A stretch of 64,000 nt of DNA from Streptomyces noursei ATCC 11455 (lineage in GTDB: Bacteria; Actinomycetota; Actinomycetes; Streptomycetales; Streptomycetaceae): the NCBI RefSeq assembly GCF_001704275.1, contig NZ_CP011533.1:4588001-4652000 (forward strand), read 5' to 3'. Below are positions 16,979 through 26,166 of this stretch, piece after piece. A model generated the notes under the pieces. The model was not told the origin of the DNA and made no database searches. It worked only from the letters and a program-made list of their open reading frames with translations. Positions within the stretch are counted from its first letter, which is position 1. Every line of letters begins with the position of its first letter. A program made the translations under genes and the position numbers.

Positions 16979-17992
16979 TCAGCGGGCGGTGGTGTGGAAG
17001 CGGGAGCGGTAGGCGGAGGGGGTCACGCCCAGGTGGCGGAGGAAGAGACGGCGGAGGGACTCGTCGCTGCCGACGCCGGTCCGGCGGGCGGTGACGGTGA
17101 CCGTCTCGCCGTTCGCGAGGAAGGTCTGGGCGGCCTCCAGGCGCACCGCCTCGACATGGCCGGCCGGGGTGGTGCCCAGGTGCTCGCGGAAGAGCCGGGT
17201 CAGATGGCGGGGGCTGAGGCCGGCGCGGGCGGCCAGCGCGGTGTTGGAGTGGTCGGCGGCCGGGTCGGTGGCGATCGCGTCCAGGAGGGCGCGCAGCGCG
17301 TCGTGGCGGGGCCGCGGTGTGCGGGCGGGCACCGAGAACTGTGACTGGCCGCCCGGCCGCTGCATGAAGACCACCAGGTCGCGGGCGACCTCACGGGCCA
17401 GGTCGGGGCCCTCGTCGGCCTCCACGAGGGCCAGCGCGAGGTCGATGCCGGCGGAGACCCCGGCGGAGGTGAAGAGGTCGCCGTCCCGGACGTAGAGGGC
17501 GTCCGGGTCGACGGTGAGGGTGGGGTGGCGGGCCGCGAGGGTGGCGGTGTGGCGCCAGTGGGTGGTGGCCCGCCGCCCGTCCAGCAGCCCGGCCGCGGCC
17601 AGGGCGAACGTCCCGGAGCAGACGGACGCGACCCGGCGGGAGCGGCCGGCGAGGGCGCGGACGGAGTCCAGCAGGCCGGGCGGGAATCGGCCCTGGGTGA
17701 GTTCCTCGGCCCCGGGGACGAGGACGGTGTCCACGGGGCCGGCGGTGTCCGGCACCGCCGCGTCGACCGCCAGGCGGGTGCCCGAGGCGGTGGTGACGGA
17801 CCGGCCGTCGGGCGAACAGATGTGGATCTCGTAGCGGCCACCGAGGCGGGCGGCGGCGCTGAAGACCTCCAACGGGCCGGTGACGTCGAGCAGTCGGGCG
17901 CCCTCGAAGGCCAGCATCACGATGCGGCGGGGAGCGGGGCCGCGCCTCTCGGACGCGGACCGGGGCGGCGGCGTCGACCTCGGCAGGGGCAT
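16979..17992 (-). CDS. GlxA-like AraC-family regulator with DJ-1/PfpI domain
   Basis: A 337-residue protein. The N-terminal domain is class-I-amidotransferase/DJ-1-like (IVMLAFEGARLLDVTGPLEV, and the nucleophile elbow VCSGTFALAAAGLLDGRRAT). The C-terminal 110 residues are a double helix-turn-helix AraC domain (LAARAGLSPRHLTRLFREHL and a second SDESLRRLFLRHLGVTPSAY). The DJ-1-like part is presumed to sense a small molecule. The ATG at 17992 is used; the longer open frame runs through a Pro/Arg-rich leader towards tRNA-Ser and is not convincing. The HD hydrolase gene downstream is a plausible target. Confidence 0.9.
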   Translation of the reverse strand: MPLPRSTPPPRSASERRGPAPRRIVMLAFEGARLLDVTGPLEVFSAAARLGGRYEIHICSPDGRSVTTASGTRLAVDAAVPDTAGPVDTVLVPGAEELTQGRFPPGLLDSVRALAGRSRRVASVCSGTFALAAAGLLDGRRATTHWRHTATLAARHPTLTVDPDALYVRDGDLFTSAGVSAGIDLALALVEADEGPDLAREVARDLVVFMQRPGGQSQFSVPARTPRPRHDALRALLDAIATDPAADHSNTALAARAGLSPRHLTRLFREHLGTTPAGHVEAVRLEAAQTFLANGETVTVTARRTGVGSDESLRRLFLRHLGVTPSAYRSRFHTTAR

Positions 17993-18125
17993 GGCGATCA
18001 GCGTAGGACGGCGGAGGGGGAGAGGAGAGGAGGAGAGGCCGGGCCACGGGGAGGGAGCGAGGCGGCCAGGGCCGGCCGGGGTGGGCCGTGGCGGTCGTGG
18101 CCGCCGTGGCCGCCGGGAAACAGAT

Positions 18126-18152
18126 CGGGCCCGGTCGTGATGACCGGGCCCG
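18126..18152 (-). terminator. Hairpin downstream of tRNA-Ser(GCT)
   Basis: A perfect 11-bp inverted repeat (18126-18136, 18142-18152) with a GTGAT loop lies 16 bases beyond the 3' end of tRNA-Ser in the transcribed direction. Confidence 0.75.
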
Positions 18153-18167
18153 GGTGTTACGCATGAG

Positions 18168-18258
18168 CGGAGGCGGAGGGATTTGAACCCTCGATGGGCG
18201 TTAAAACCCAAACCGCATTAGCAGTGCGGCGCCATAGACCGGACTAGGCGACGCCTCC
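18168..18258 (-). tRNA. tRNA-Ser(GCT)
   Basis: A 91-base minus-strand tRNA with acceptor arms GGAGGCG/CGCCTCC, anticodon stem CCGCA/TGCGG around CTGCTAA (anticodon GCT), and a long variable arm typical of class II tRNAs. The T arm reads GAGGG-TTCAAAT-CCCTC. Confidence 0.97.
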
Positions 18259-18523
18259 ACACACCTCACACGCGCGAACGCGATGTGGCGTGGACAGATG
18301 ATGACACAGCTCCAGGGCCTGTCACCAATCGCCCCCTACGGTACTAGGCCCGCGGCCTACCCGGCAAAGACGTTCCTGCGGCGCAACGTCGGGCGCGGCG
18401 ACGCGTTAAAGAGGCGGGCGGCACCGATGCTCATGTGTGGTGCGCCCCCGGTGTGTACGGATCGCGTACCGCCGTCCGTCCCGTCCGGGCCCCACCGCCC
18501 GCACTCGCCCCCAGGAGTCCGTG

Positions 18524-19051
18524 ATGTCCCGTCGCCGGATCCCGTCCCGGTCGCTGTCGCTGTTCGCCGCCGCCGCGGCCGCCCTGTGCGCGGTCCCCGC
18601 GCTCGTCGCGGCGCCGTCCGCCTCGGCCGCCCCGCTCCCGCTGCCGTACCACCACGACGTCCTGCCGTACCTGGGCCACCTGGCGCCCGATGCCGCCGCG
18701 CACCGGCCGGCCGGGCGGCGCGGGGACCACCTCACGATCACCGTCCGCCACTCCGGTGCGGGCCGGACGGACGGCAGGTTCGAGCTGTACTGCCACCCGC
18801 GCGGCGGGAGCCACTTCGACGCCCGGCACGCCTGCGACCGGCTGGACCGGATGACGCGGTGGGGCAAGGACCTGTTCGCCCCCGTGCCGCAGGGCGCGCA
18901 GTGCACGATGATGTACGGCGGTCCGGCGCAGGCACACGTCACCGGGACCTGGTCCGGGCGCCAGGTCAACGCGGACTTCCGGCGCACCAACGGGTGTGAG
19001 ATCGAACGCTGGGGCCGCTTCGAACCCATGCTCCCCAAGACCGTTTCCTGA
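18524..19051 (+). CDS. SSI-family secreted protease inhibitor
   Basis: A 175-residue secreted protein. A signal peptide with a hydrophobic core rich in Ala ends near residue 35 (PSASAA). The mature part shows the Streptomyces subtilisin inhibitor pattern: LTITVRHSG, CDRLDRM, then QGAQCTMMYGG, where SSI has the reactive-site loop CPMVYDP, and VTGTWSGRQVNADF...NGCEIERWG at the end. By that alignment P1 is Met, which suits subtilisin- and chymotrypsin-like targets. The ATG at 18524 has AGGAG at 18513-18517. Four cysteines are placed as in the two SSI disulfides. Confidence 0.9.
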   Translation: MSRRRIPSRSLSLFAAAAAALCAVPALVAAPSASAAPLPLPYHHDVLPYLGHLAPDAAAHRPAGRRGDHLTITVRHSGAGRTDGRFELYCHPRGGSHFDARHACDRLDRMTRWGKDLFAPVPQGAQCTMMYGGPAQAHVTGTWSGRQVNADFRRTNGCEIERWGRFEPMLPKTVS

Positions 19052-19243
19052 CCCGGTTCGTGCCGGAGTAGCGCGCCAGGTCAGGACGAGTGGGCACATG
19101 TCGGGCGTGCGGTGAGTCGCGTCGGGCCGCGGCATTGCCGGGGCGTCATCCGCCTCCGCGTCCCCGGCATGTGCCCGTAGACTCCATCCCAGCGGTCCGC
19201 CATGGTGGGTCGGCAAGGTGCGGTAACAGGGAGGAAGCGTCTC

Positions 19244-22200
19244 GTGAGCAGCAGGCCATCCCGAGGCGCTGCTCGCCTCGCAGCCATACTGGACGCCCTC
19301 CCCGACGCGTTGTTGCTCGTCAACTGCAACGGCACCGTCGTCAACGCCAACGCCATCGCCCTGGAGATGTTCCAGGCCCCGGGCACGGCCCTGGTCGGCC
19401 GGGGTCTGCTCGACCTGTTGCCGACCTTCGACTCCAAGCGGATCCCCGGTTCCATGCGGCGCCGCGACGAGGAGGTCGAGGGCCGGACGAAGCCGACGCG
19501 GATGATCGCGCGGCGCACCGACGGCAACGAGCTGCTGGTCGAGGTGACCAGCGCCAATCTGGAGGACGGCCGCACCCCGTACGAGTCCGCCTTCGAGGCC
19601 GCCTACGCCGACCACCGCGGCTACACCGGCGACGAGCTGCTGATGCTCGTGGTGCGCGATCTGACCGGGACGGTGGACACCGAGACCGAGCTGGCGCGCC
19701 AGCAGCGGCAGACGGAGATGATCCTGCGGGCCGCGGCGGAGGGCGTGGTCGGCGTCGACTCCGAGGGCCGGGTGGTCCTCGTCAACCCGTCCGCGGCGCA
19801 GATCCTCGGGTACCGGGCGAGCGAGTTGGGCGGCAAGGAGCTGCACCCGCTGATCCACCACTCGCGGCCGGACGGCTCGGCGCTGCCCTGGGAGGACACC
19901 CCGCTCGCCGACACCCTCAAGTCCGGCCGCAAGCACCGGGTGCGCGGGCAGGTGCTGTGGTCCAAGGACGGCCGCTCGGTCGCCGTCGATCTGACCACGG
20001 CGCCGGTGCGGGACGGCGACCAGTTGGTGGGCGCGGTGATGACGTTCACCGACCGGCGGCCGTACGACGCGCTGGAGGCCCGGCACACCCAGCTGCTGGC
20101 CGTCCTGGGGCAGTCGCTGCGCGGGCCGCTCACGGAGCTGAGCGGCGAACTGGGCGCCCTGGCCTCCGACCCGGCGGGCCAGTTGTGGCCCGAGGCGAAC
20201 CAGATCCTGCACCACCTCGCGGCCGGCCACGCCCGGATGACGACGCTGGTCGACAACGTGCTCAGCTACCAGCGGCTGGACTCCGGCAAGGAGAAGCTCA
20301 ACCGCACCAAGGTGTCGCTGGACAAGGTGGTGGCGGCCGGTGTGGAGGGCGCGGTCGAGCTGATCGGGCCGGGCCGGGCGCAGTTCGCGGTGCACGCGCC
20401 GCCGATAGCGGCCCTGGTCGACGCGGAGCGGCTGGCGCAGGCGCTGTCGCACCTGATCGCGGACGTCGCCGGGGTGGACTCCACCGGCCGGCAGGTCGCC
20501 GGTGACGGCACCGCCGGGCCGGGCGGGCGTCCGGTGCCCGGCGACTCGACGATCGTGGTGGCCGCGGCCAAGCGCGGCGAGGTGGTGCGCATCGAGGTGC
20601 GCGGGCCGTTCGGCGGCGGCGATCCGGTGCACGGGCCGATCGTCCGCGGGATCGTGCGGATGCACGACGGGTTGATCCAGACGCATGCGGTGCCGGGCGG
20701 TTCCGGCGCGACCGGCAGCGCGTACGTGCTGGAACTCCCGGTGCTAATCGACGAACCGGAGCCGGCGCCCGAGGAGCCGGCGGCCGAGGAGGACAAGACC
20801 CCGGACGGCGAGGCGAAGTCCGACGGGGACGGCGCCGCCGCGGGCGGTCCGGGGACGGACGGCGGCGGGCGGCCCGGCGCGGCGGAGACCGCCTCGGGTG
20901 CGGAGGCGAAGAGCGGTACGGCCGGCGCGCAGCCGACCGGCCGACGGCGGGCCCGGCACTCGGGCGCGGCGCCGGCCGTCGCGGCGGACGGCACCCAGGG
21001 CGCGGGGCTGCCGGCGGACGCCGAGGCGGCGCCGCCGAGCGGCCGTCGCCGGGCGCGGCCGGCGCCGGAGGGCTCGGCGCTGCCCGCGCTGCCGTCCGGA
21101 GCCGGTGACGGGGCTCCGGCCGGCACTCCGGCGCACGGTCTGACGCCCGCGGTGAGCCCGGCGCTCGGGCCGGTGCCGCCACAGGGCCAGGCCCAGGGCC
21201 AGCCCCAGGGACAGCAGGCGGGGCCGCCGCAGGGACAGCAGCTCGCGGCGCGTGCGCAAGGTCCGGTGCCGGCCGGTGGCCGGCGGGCCCGGCGGGCGCT
21301 GGCCGAGGCGCCCGAGCGGGCCGCCGAGCCGGACGGGGCCGGTGCCGCCGCCCAGCCGCCGGCCGCTCCGCGCTCGGCGTTCGCGCTGCCGCCCGCCGCG
21401 GCGGACCGGGCGCCGCAGCCGCCGACCGCGCAGCCGGCGCTGCCCGCGATCGCCGGCGGGATGCCCGTCGCGCCGGAGGGCGGATCGCAGGACGCGGCCG
21501 GTACGGGGCGGCGCCGGGCGCGCCGTCCGGTGGCCACCGGCCCCGAGCCGACCCCCGAGCCCCCGGCCGGACAGCCGGCCGAGACGCCCGACTCCCCCGA
21601 GGCGCAAGGCACTTGGGGCGGCGAGCCGACCGGTCGGCGGCGCGCCCGGCGGGCCGCCGCCGAGGAGCGCGCGGCCGCGGCGATGGCCGATGCCGAGGCG
21701 TCCGGCACGTTCGTCGCGGGCCCCGAGGGCCTGGTCGCCCAGCCGGCCGGGCCGACGGATCAGGACGTGCCGGCCGCGGCGACCGGCACGGCCACCGGCA
21801 GCGCGCCCGGGATCGCCGGCGCCGCCGCCCCGGCCACGCCCACCGGCCGCCGCCGGGGCCGGCCCAGCGCCACCGAGGAGACCGCGGCCGGCCCGGCCGC
21901 CGGCCCCGCGCAGGGCGGGCCGGTGCCGCCGCAGGGCGTCGCCGTGCCCCCGCAGACCCGGCAGCCGCTGCCGCCCGCCGAGGACGACGGGCACACCGCC
22001 GGGCGGGCGTTCAGCGTGCGCACGCTCGGCCAGGGGGTGCCGTTCGCCCAGCAGTTGGCCGACCCGAAGCGTCCGGCGCCGCAGCCGGGCATCCCCGCCC
22101 AGGGCGGCACCGCCACGCCGCCGGGCGGCACCGCCACGGGCTCGGGCCGCCGCCGCAAGCTCGCCGCGCCCCCGCCGGAGGGCGAGCGCGGCACCGCCGC

Positions 22201-23149
22201 CGAGGCCGCGGCGTCCGGTGCCCTGCCGCCGCAGGCCGCCGGGCCGCAGCCGCCCGCCCGGACCAAACAGCCGGGCCCGCAGCCGCACCTCATGGACGCC
22301 GGCGAGGGCCGGACGTTCGCCGTCTCCGCGCCCGACGAGGGCAGCGAGGGGCCCGAGCCGCTGGACGGGCCGAACGGCGCGATCGAGGTGATGGAGCGTC
22401 AGCGGCCGCCGATGGACGACGAGTTGCCGCCGGAGCCGCTGGACAACCCGCGCCGGCTGCTGGTCTGGCCGGCGCCCGACGTCGCCACCCAGCAGGCGCT
22501 CAGCGACCGCGGCTACCGCCCGGTGATCGTCAACTCCCGCGAGGAGGTGGACGCGCAGATCGCCGCGTATCCGGCGGCGCTCTTCGTGGACCCGCTGACC
22601 GGCCCGATCACCCGCACCGCGCTCCAGTCGCTGCGCCAGGCCGCCGGCGCCGCCGAGGTGCCCGTGCTGGTCACCGCCGGGCTGGGGCAGGCGACACGGG
22701 AGGCCGCGTACGGCGCCGATCCGGCCGTGCTGCTCAAGGCGCTCGCGCCGCGGGACGGCGAGGACCAGCCGCCGCGGGTGCTGCTCATCGAGCAGAACGA
22801 CGCCGTCGCGGGCGCGCTGACCGCTTCGCTGGAGCGGCGCGGCATGCAGGTGGGCCGGGCCGGGGCGGACACCGACGCGGTCGCCCTCGCGACGCAGCTG
22901 CGGCCCAACCTCGTCGTGATGGACCTGATGCAGGTGCGGCGCCGCCGGGCCGGCATCGTGGACTGGCTGCGCGCCAACGGGCTGCTGGACCGCACCCCGC
23001 TGGTCGTCTACACCGCCGCCGACCTGGATCCGACCCAGCTGCCGGGGCTCGCCTCCGGGGAGAGCGTGCTCTTCCTGGCGGAGCGCTCCACCAGCGCCGA
23101 GGTGCAGGGCCGGATCGTGGACCTGCTGGCGAAGATCGGGACGAACTGA
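19244..23149 (+). CDS. Large PAS protein with degenerate kinase core, basic-repeat linker and receiver-like end
   Basis: A 1301-residue cytoplasmic protein; the GTG at 19244 has GGAGG at 19230-19234. Two PAS domains (about residues 10-150 and 165-280) precede a HisKA-like helix where the phosphoacceptor box reads GQSLRGPL, so Gln290 replaces the usual His. The N box (DAERLAQALSHLIADVA) lacks its Asn and no DxGxG follows. Residues about 500-1050 are Ala/Pro/Gly-rich with at least six spaced copies of GRRRAR or close variants. The C-terminus has two receiver-like domains; the second keeps one acidic residue (MDLMQ, Asp1227) but has EQND instead of the acidic pair and no Lys. It is likely a scaffold or sensor, not a working kinase. 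Confidence 0.85.
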   Translation: MSSRPSRGAARLAAILDALPDALLLVNCNGTVVNANAIALEMFQAPGTALVGRGLLDLLPTFDSKRIPGSMRRRDEEVEGRTKPTRMIARRTDGNELLVEVTSANLEDGRTPYESAFEAAYADHRGYTGDELLMLVVRDLTGTVDTETELARQQRQTEMILRAAAEGVVGVDSEGRVVLVNPSAAQILGYRASELGGKELHPLIHHSRPDGSALPWEDTPLADTLKSGRKHRVRGQVLWSKDGRSVAVDLTTAPVRDGDQLVGAVMTFTDRRPYDALEARHTQLLAVLGQSLRGPLTELSGELGALASDPAGQLWPEANQILHHLAAGHARMTTLVDNVLSYQRLDSGKEKLNRTKVSLDKVVAAGVEGAVELIGPGRAQFAVHAPPIAALVDAERLAQALSHLIADVAGVDSTGRQVAGDGTAGPGGRPVPGDSTIVVAAAKRGEVVRIEVRGPFGGGDPVHGPIVRGIVRMHDGLIQTHAVPGGSGATGSAYVLELPVLIDEPEPAPEEPAAEEDKTPDGEAKSDGDGAAAGGPGTDGGGRPGAAETASGAEAKSGTAGAQPTGRRRARHSGAAPAVAADGTQGAGLPADAEAAPPSGRRRARPAPEGSALPALPSGAGDGAPAGTPAHGLTPAVSPALGPVPPQGQAQGQPQGQQAGPPQGQQLAARAQGPVPAGGRRARRALAEAPERAAEPDGAGAAAQPPAAPRSAFALPPAAADRAPQPPTAQPALPAIAGGMPVAPEGGSQDAAGTGRRRARRPVATGPEPTPEPPAGQPAETPDSPEAQGTWGGEPTGRRRARRAAAEERAAAAMADAEASGTFVAGPEGLVAQPAGPTDQDVPAAATGTATGSAPGIAGAAAPATPTGRRRGRPSATEETAAGPAAGPAQGGPVPPQGVAVPPQTRQPLPPAEDDGHTAGRAFSVRTLGQGVPFAQQLADPKRPAPQPGIPAQGGTATPPGGTATGSGRRRKLAAPPPEGERGTAAEAAASGALPPQAAGPQPPARTKQPGPQPHLMDAGEGRTFAVSAPDEGSEGPEPLDGPNGAIEVMERQRPPMDDELPPEPLDNPRRLLVWPAPDVATQQALSDRGYRPVIVNSREEVDAQIAAYPAALFVDPLTGPITRTALQSLRQAAGAAEVPVLVTAGLGQATREAAYGADPAVLLKALAPRDGEDQPPRVLLIEQNDAVAGALTASLERRGMQVGRAGADTDAVALATQLRPNLVVMDLMQVRRRRAGIVDWLRANGLLDRTPLVVYTAADLDPTQLPGLASGESVLFLAERSTSAEVQGRIVDLLAKIGTN

Positions 23150-23175
23150 GGGTGGGCCCGAGGGCGGGCCCACCC
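23150..23175. terminator. Bidirectional hairpin between convergent genes
   Basis: GGGTGGGCCC and GGGCCCACCC arms (10 bp) immediately after the stop of the PAS protein and just before the end of the acyl-CoA ligase gene on the other strand. Confidence 0.7.
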
Positions 23176-23182
23176 CTCGGGG

Positions 23183-24835
23183 TCAGCTCAGCAGCGTCAC
23201 GTCCAGCTCGCCGTCCGCGTACTGGCGCCGCAGCACCTTCTTGTCGAACTTGCCGACACTCGTCTTCGGCACCGACGGGATCACCGCCCACCGCTCCGGC
23301 AGCTGCCAGCGCGCGATCCGCTCGCCGAGGAACGCCCGCAGCTCCTCGTAGGTGATCGCCGATCCGTCGGTCAACACCACGGTGGCCAGCGGCCGTTCGC
23401 CCCACTTCTCGTCCGGCACGGCCACCACCGCGGCCTCGGCGACGCCCGGGTGGGCCATCAGGTGGTTCTCCAGCTCGACCGACGAGATCCACTCGCCGCC
23501 CGACTTGATGACGTCCTTGGCCCGGTCGGTCAGGGTCAGATAGCCGTCCGGCGTGATCGTGCCCACGTCGCCGGTGCGCAGCCAGCCGTCGGGGCTGAAC
23601 TTGTCCTCCGGGCGCAGCACCGCGCCCTGAGCGCCGCCGTAGTAGGCGCCCGCGATCCACGGGCCGCGCACCTCCAGCTCGCCCGCCGCGGTGCCGTCCC
23701 AGGGCAGTTCCTCACCGTCCGGGCCGATCAGCCGGGCCTCGACGGAGGCCGGGAAGCGGCCCTGGGTGGCGCGGTAGGCCCACTCCTCCTCGTCGTCCAC
23801 CCCGGCCGGCGGGTGGGAGACGCAGCCCAGCGGCGAGGTCTCGGTCATCCCCCAGGCGTGCACCACGCGGATCCCGTGCCGCTCCTGGAAGCCCCGCATC
23901 AGGGCCGGCGGGCAGGCCGAGCCGCCGATGACGACGGTGTGCAGGCAGGCCACGTCCCGCTTGTGGGCGTCGAGTTCGGCCAGCAGGCCCTGCCAGATGG
24001 TCGGTACCGCGGCTCCTATGGTCGGCCGGATCGTCTCGATCATCTCGGCGAGCGGCGCCGGCTGCAGGAAGCGGTCCGGCATCAGCAGCGACGCGCCGGC
24101 CATGAACGCCGCGTGCGGCAGTCCCCAGGCGTTGACGTGGAACATCGGCACCACCGGCAGCGCGATGTCGCGGGAGCCGAGGGCGAACGCCTCCGCGGTG
24201 TTGACCTGGAGCGAGTGGAGGTAGAGCGAACGGTGGCTGTAGAGCACGCCCTTGGGCTCGCCGGTCGTGCCGGAGGTGTAGCAGAGCGCTGCGGCCTCCC
24301 GCTCGTCGATCTCCGGCCAGTCGTAGCGTTCCGCGCGCCCGGCGAGCAGTTCCTCGTAGTCGTGGACCTGGGCGTGGGCGTCGGCCAGCGGGGTGCGGTC
24401 GCCGGGGCCGACGACGACCACGTGCGCCACCGTGGGCAGTTGCGGCAGCAGGGGCGCCAGCAGCGGGATCAGGGTGCCGTTGACGAGCACCACCCGGTCC
24501 TCGGCGTGGTTGACGATCCAGGCGAGCTGTTCGGCCGGGAGGCGCAGGTTGAGGGTGTGCAGCACCGCCCCCATGGACGGGATGCCCAGGTACGCCTCCA
24601 TGTGTTCGCTGTTGTTCCACATGAGGGTTCCGACCCGCTCCTCGGCGGCCACCCCGAGGGTGTCGCGGAGCGCGTGCGCGAGCTGGGCGGCCCGGCGGCC
24701 GATCTCGGCGAAGGTGCGGCGGTGCGGCTCGGCCTCGCCGGTCCAGGTGATGACCTGCGACTTTCCATGGACCGTGGATCCATGGGTGAGGATTCGCGAG
24801 ACCGTGAGCGGTACGTCCTGCATCGTGCTGAGCAC
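23183..24835 (-). CDS. Long-chain fatty acid--CoA ligase (AMP-forming)
   Basis: A 550-residue member of the ANL superfamily. The AMP-binding P loop [16 protein letters not shown] is at about residues 188-203, followed by the A5 region [10 protein letters not shown], the hinge region [22 protein letters not shown] and the catalytic Lys in [15 protein letters not shown] near the end. It activates a medium or long fatty acid to acyl-AMP and then acyl-CoA. The first 218 bases and the promoter form one copy of a 364-bp direct repeat whose second copy lies 5073 bases away, so the present 5' end was probably supplied by the inserted element at 24982-29690. Confidence 0.95.
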   Translation of the reverse strand: MLSTMQDVPLTVSRILTHGSTVHGKSQVITWTGEAEPHRRTFAEIGRRAAQLAHALRDTLGVAAEERVGTLMWNNSEHMEAYLGIPSMGAVLHTLNLRLPAEQLAWIVNHAEDRVVLVNGTLIPLLAPLLPQLPTVAHVVVVGPGDRTPLADAHAQVHDYEELLAGRAERYDWPEIDEREAAALCYTSGTTGEPKGVLYSHRSLYLHSLQVNTAEAFALGSRDIALPVVPMFHVNAWGLPHAAFMAGASLLMPDRFLQPAPLAEMIETIRPTIGAAVPTIWQGLLAELDAHKRDVACLHTVVIGGSACPPALMRGFQERHGIRVVHAWGMTETSPLGCVSHPPAGVDDEEEWAYRATQGRFPASVEARLIGPDGEELPWDGTAAGELEVRGPWIAGAYYGGAQGAVLRPEDKFSPDGWLRTGDVGTITPDGYLTLTDRAKDVIKSGGEWISSVELENHLMAHPGVAEAAVVAVPDEKWGERPLATVVLTDGSAITYEELRAFLGERIARWQLPERWAVIPSVPKTSVGKFDKKVLRRQYADGELDVTLLS

Positions 24836-24981
24836 CGGGTTGCCTCCGCTTTGTTACGGGCGGGTAGTGGTGCTGCGATTGTCGATGCGTACCAGGCGGT
24901 ATGTCACGCCTCCATGGCGTGTTCTTTTCCTCTCAGCGGCGGAAACGGCCGGGAACACGCCCAGCGCGCGGCGCCGCGCAC
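24618..24981. repeat. 364-bp direct repeat, copy A
   Basis: Identical to 29691-30054 except one base (T at 24882 against C at 29955). It covers codons 1-72 of the acyl-CoA ligase gene and 146 bases upstream of it. Identity stops sharply at both ends. Confidence 0.97.
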
Positions 24982-25001
24982 TCCCGCGCGTCACCACCGT
25001 C

Positions 25002-25211
25002 GTGCAGACCACCGTCGCCCTCGCCGTCCTGCTCCCGGCCATCGTCGACGCCTCCGGCATCCCCGCATCCCTGCCGTGGGTCGCCGGCTCCCTCGCCGTC
25101 GCCGGCGGCCTGGCCCGCGTGATGGCACTGCCAGGCGTGCAGGCCCTACTCCCCGGCTGGCTCCGCAGCGCACCGCCCGGCCGCACCGACGGCACCGGGG
25201 GCGGCGCGTGA
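25002..25211 (+). CDS. Holin-like small membrane protein, possibly 5'-truncated
   Basis: The 69-residue product from the GTG at 25002 has two hydrophobic segments (TTVALAVLLPAIVDASG and LPWVAGSLAVAGGLARVMA) followed by a hydrophilic Pro/Gly tail. This is the form of small Streptomyces-phage holins. There is no ribosome binding site, and the frame stays open leftwards into repeat copy A, where an ATG at 24885 would give a 108-residue hybrid. I infer that the native start was lost when the repeat joined here. Its stop overlaps the next start (GTGA). Confidence 0.55.
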   Translation: MQTTVALAVLLPAIVDASGIPASLPWVAGSLAVAGGLARVMALPGVQALLPGWLRSAPPGRTDGTGGGA

Positions 25212-25465
25212 CCGACCATGACCCCGGCGACGTCGCCCTCGAACTCGAACGACTTCGGGGAGCCGTCGAGGCAGGGTTCGCCCGCGTCGACGGTGCCCTC
25301 GCCCTCGTCGTCCAACGCTCCGACCAGACCGACCGGCGCCTCGCCGACCTCGACACCCGCCTCGACGCCGTCGAACGCCGCCGCTGGCCCCTACCCAGCA
25401 TCGCCGCGCTGGTCGGCGTCGTCGGCTTGTTCATGACCGTCTGGCAAGCCACCGCCACCCGGTGA
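25208..25465 (+). CDS. Small coiled-coil/membrane-anchored phage-type protein
   Basis: An 85-residue protein. Residues 10-60 are a heptad-like helix (LELERLRGAVEAGFARVDGA, then QRSDQTDRRLADLDTRLDAV), and a C-terminal hydrophobic segment (IAALVGVVGLFMTVWQA) should anchor it in the membrane. Proteins of this layout follow holin genes in actinophage lysis cassettes. The GTG start overlaps the stop of the holin-like gene, so they are translationally coupled. No endolysin is next to them. Confidence 0.7.
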   Translation: MTDHDPGDVALELERLRGAVEAGFARVDGALALVVQRSDQTDRRLADLDTRLDAVERRRWPLPSIAALVGVVGLFMTVWQATATR

Positions 25466-25486
25466 ACTCGCGTCTCCTCAGCAATT

Positions 25487-25523
25487 AGCGGCCCGCCCCG
25501 ATGCATCAGGGCGGGCCGCTTTT
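25487..25523 (+). terminator. Terminator after the holin-like pair
   Basis: A perfect 12-bp stem (25487-25498, 25509-25520), ten-base loop and TTTT tail: a classical intrinsic terminator, 21 bases after the stop of the plus-strand pair. Confidence 0.9.
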
Positions 25524-25610
25524 GCCGTATCCAGCTCTAACCGTGGCGCCTGCCGCCTGGTAGCACCGCGACGGTTGTTGCCGGTCGCCACTGGCGGCTA
25601 GCCCTACGTG

Positions 25611-26075
25611 CTAGGCGTCGGCTGGTGCAATGCCTCGATGGCTGAGGACCTGCCGGGCCAGCGCCAATGTGTAGTCCTGCCCTGCTGCTGCGCTGTCCGA
25701 CTTCTCGGGATCCTTGATTGTCAGCCGGCCAACGTGCAGTCCCTCATGGCCATAGATCATTTTGGCGGGCTGGCTACTCCCGTCCACCTCCAGTTCCCAT
25801 TCCGCGTCCCGGAGTTCCACCGATCCCGGTTTCAGGACCACGCGGCTACTCCATCCGGTGCACAGCACCCACTCAGTTGGGTGTGGGCTGTGGCGCGCCG
25901 CCACGTCCATGAGGTGCACGTCCGGCACCTCCGGGACAGCGAGGTACCCCACCACGGCATCAATGCCGAACTGGCCGGTGGTCGTGTATGCGACAGCCCC
26001 GACCACGTCCGGCCAGAAATGAAGCAGGGGGAAGATCGTCACACGACCGGTGCCCGACATCATCCTTCTTGCCAC
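25611..26075 (-). CDS. Hypothetical protein of the inserted element
   Basis: A 154-residue protein with no signal peptide or membrane segment. The GTG at 26075 has GGGAG four bases upstream. It is rich in short beta-type hydrophobic stretches (FPLLHFWPDVVGAVAYTT, EWVLCTGWSSRVVL, AEWELEVDG) and ends in a polar helix. I do not recognise a family. Codon use is less GC-biased than in flanking chromosomal genes. It is the last of the minus-strand small genes and is preceded by a hairpin at 26104-26135. Confidence 0.6.
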   Translation of the reverse strand: MARRMMSGTGRVTIFPLLHFWPDVVGAVAYTTTGQFGIDAVVGYLAVPEVPDVHLMDVAARHSPHPTEWVLCTGWSSRVVLKPGSVELRDAEWELEVDGSSQPAKMIYGHEGLHVGRLTIKDPEKSDSAAAGQDYTLALARQVLSHRGIAPADA

Positions 26076-26103
26076 GGTTCTCCCTCATAGTTCCGAACGC
26101 GAA

Positions 26104-26135
26104 CGGCCCCGCGCCAGTCTTCCAGCGCGGGGCCG
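26104..26135 (-). terminator. Hairpin between two small minus-strand genes
   Basis: CGGCCCCGCGC and GCGCGGGGCCG arms (11 bp, perfect) with a 10-base loop, between the 42-residue gene and the 154-residue gene. Confidence 0.6.
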
Positions 26136-26166
26136 CTCGTACTAGTCGATCACCGTGCTACGGCGC

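Noticed and set aside
20744..23173. Minus-strand frame of about 800 codons opposite the PAS protein
   Set aside because: Gly/Arg/Ala-rich mirror frame without domains; codon bias favours the plus strand.
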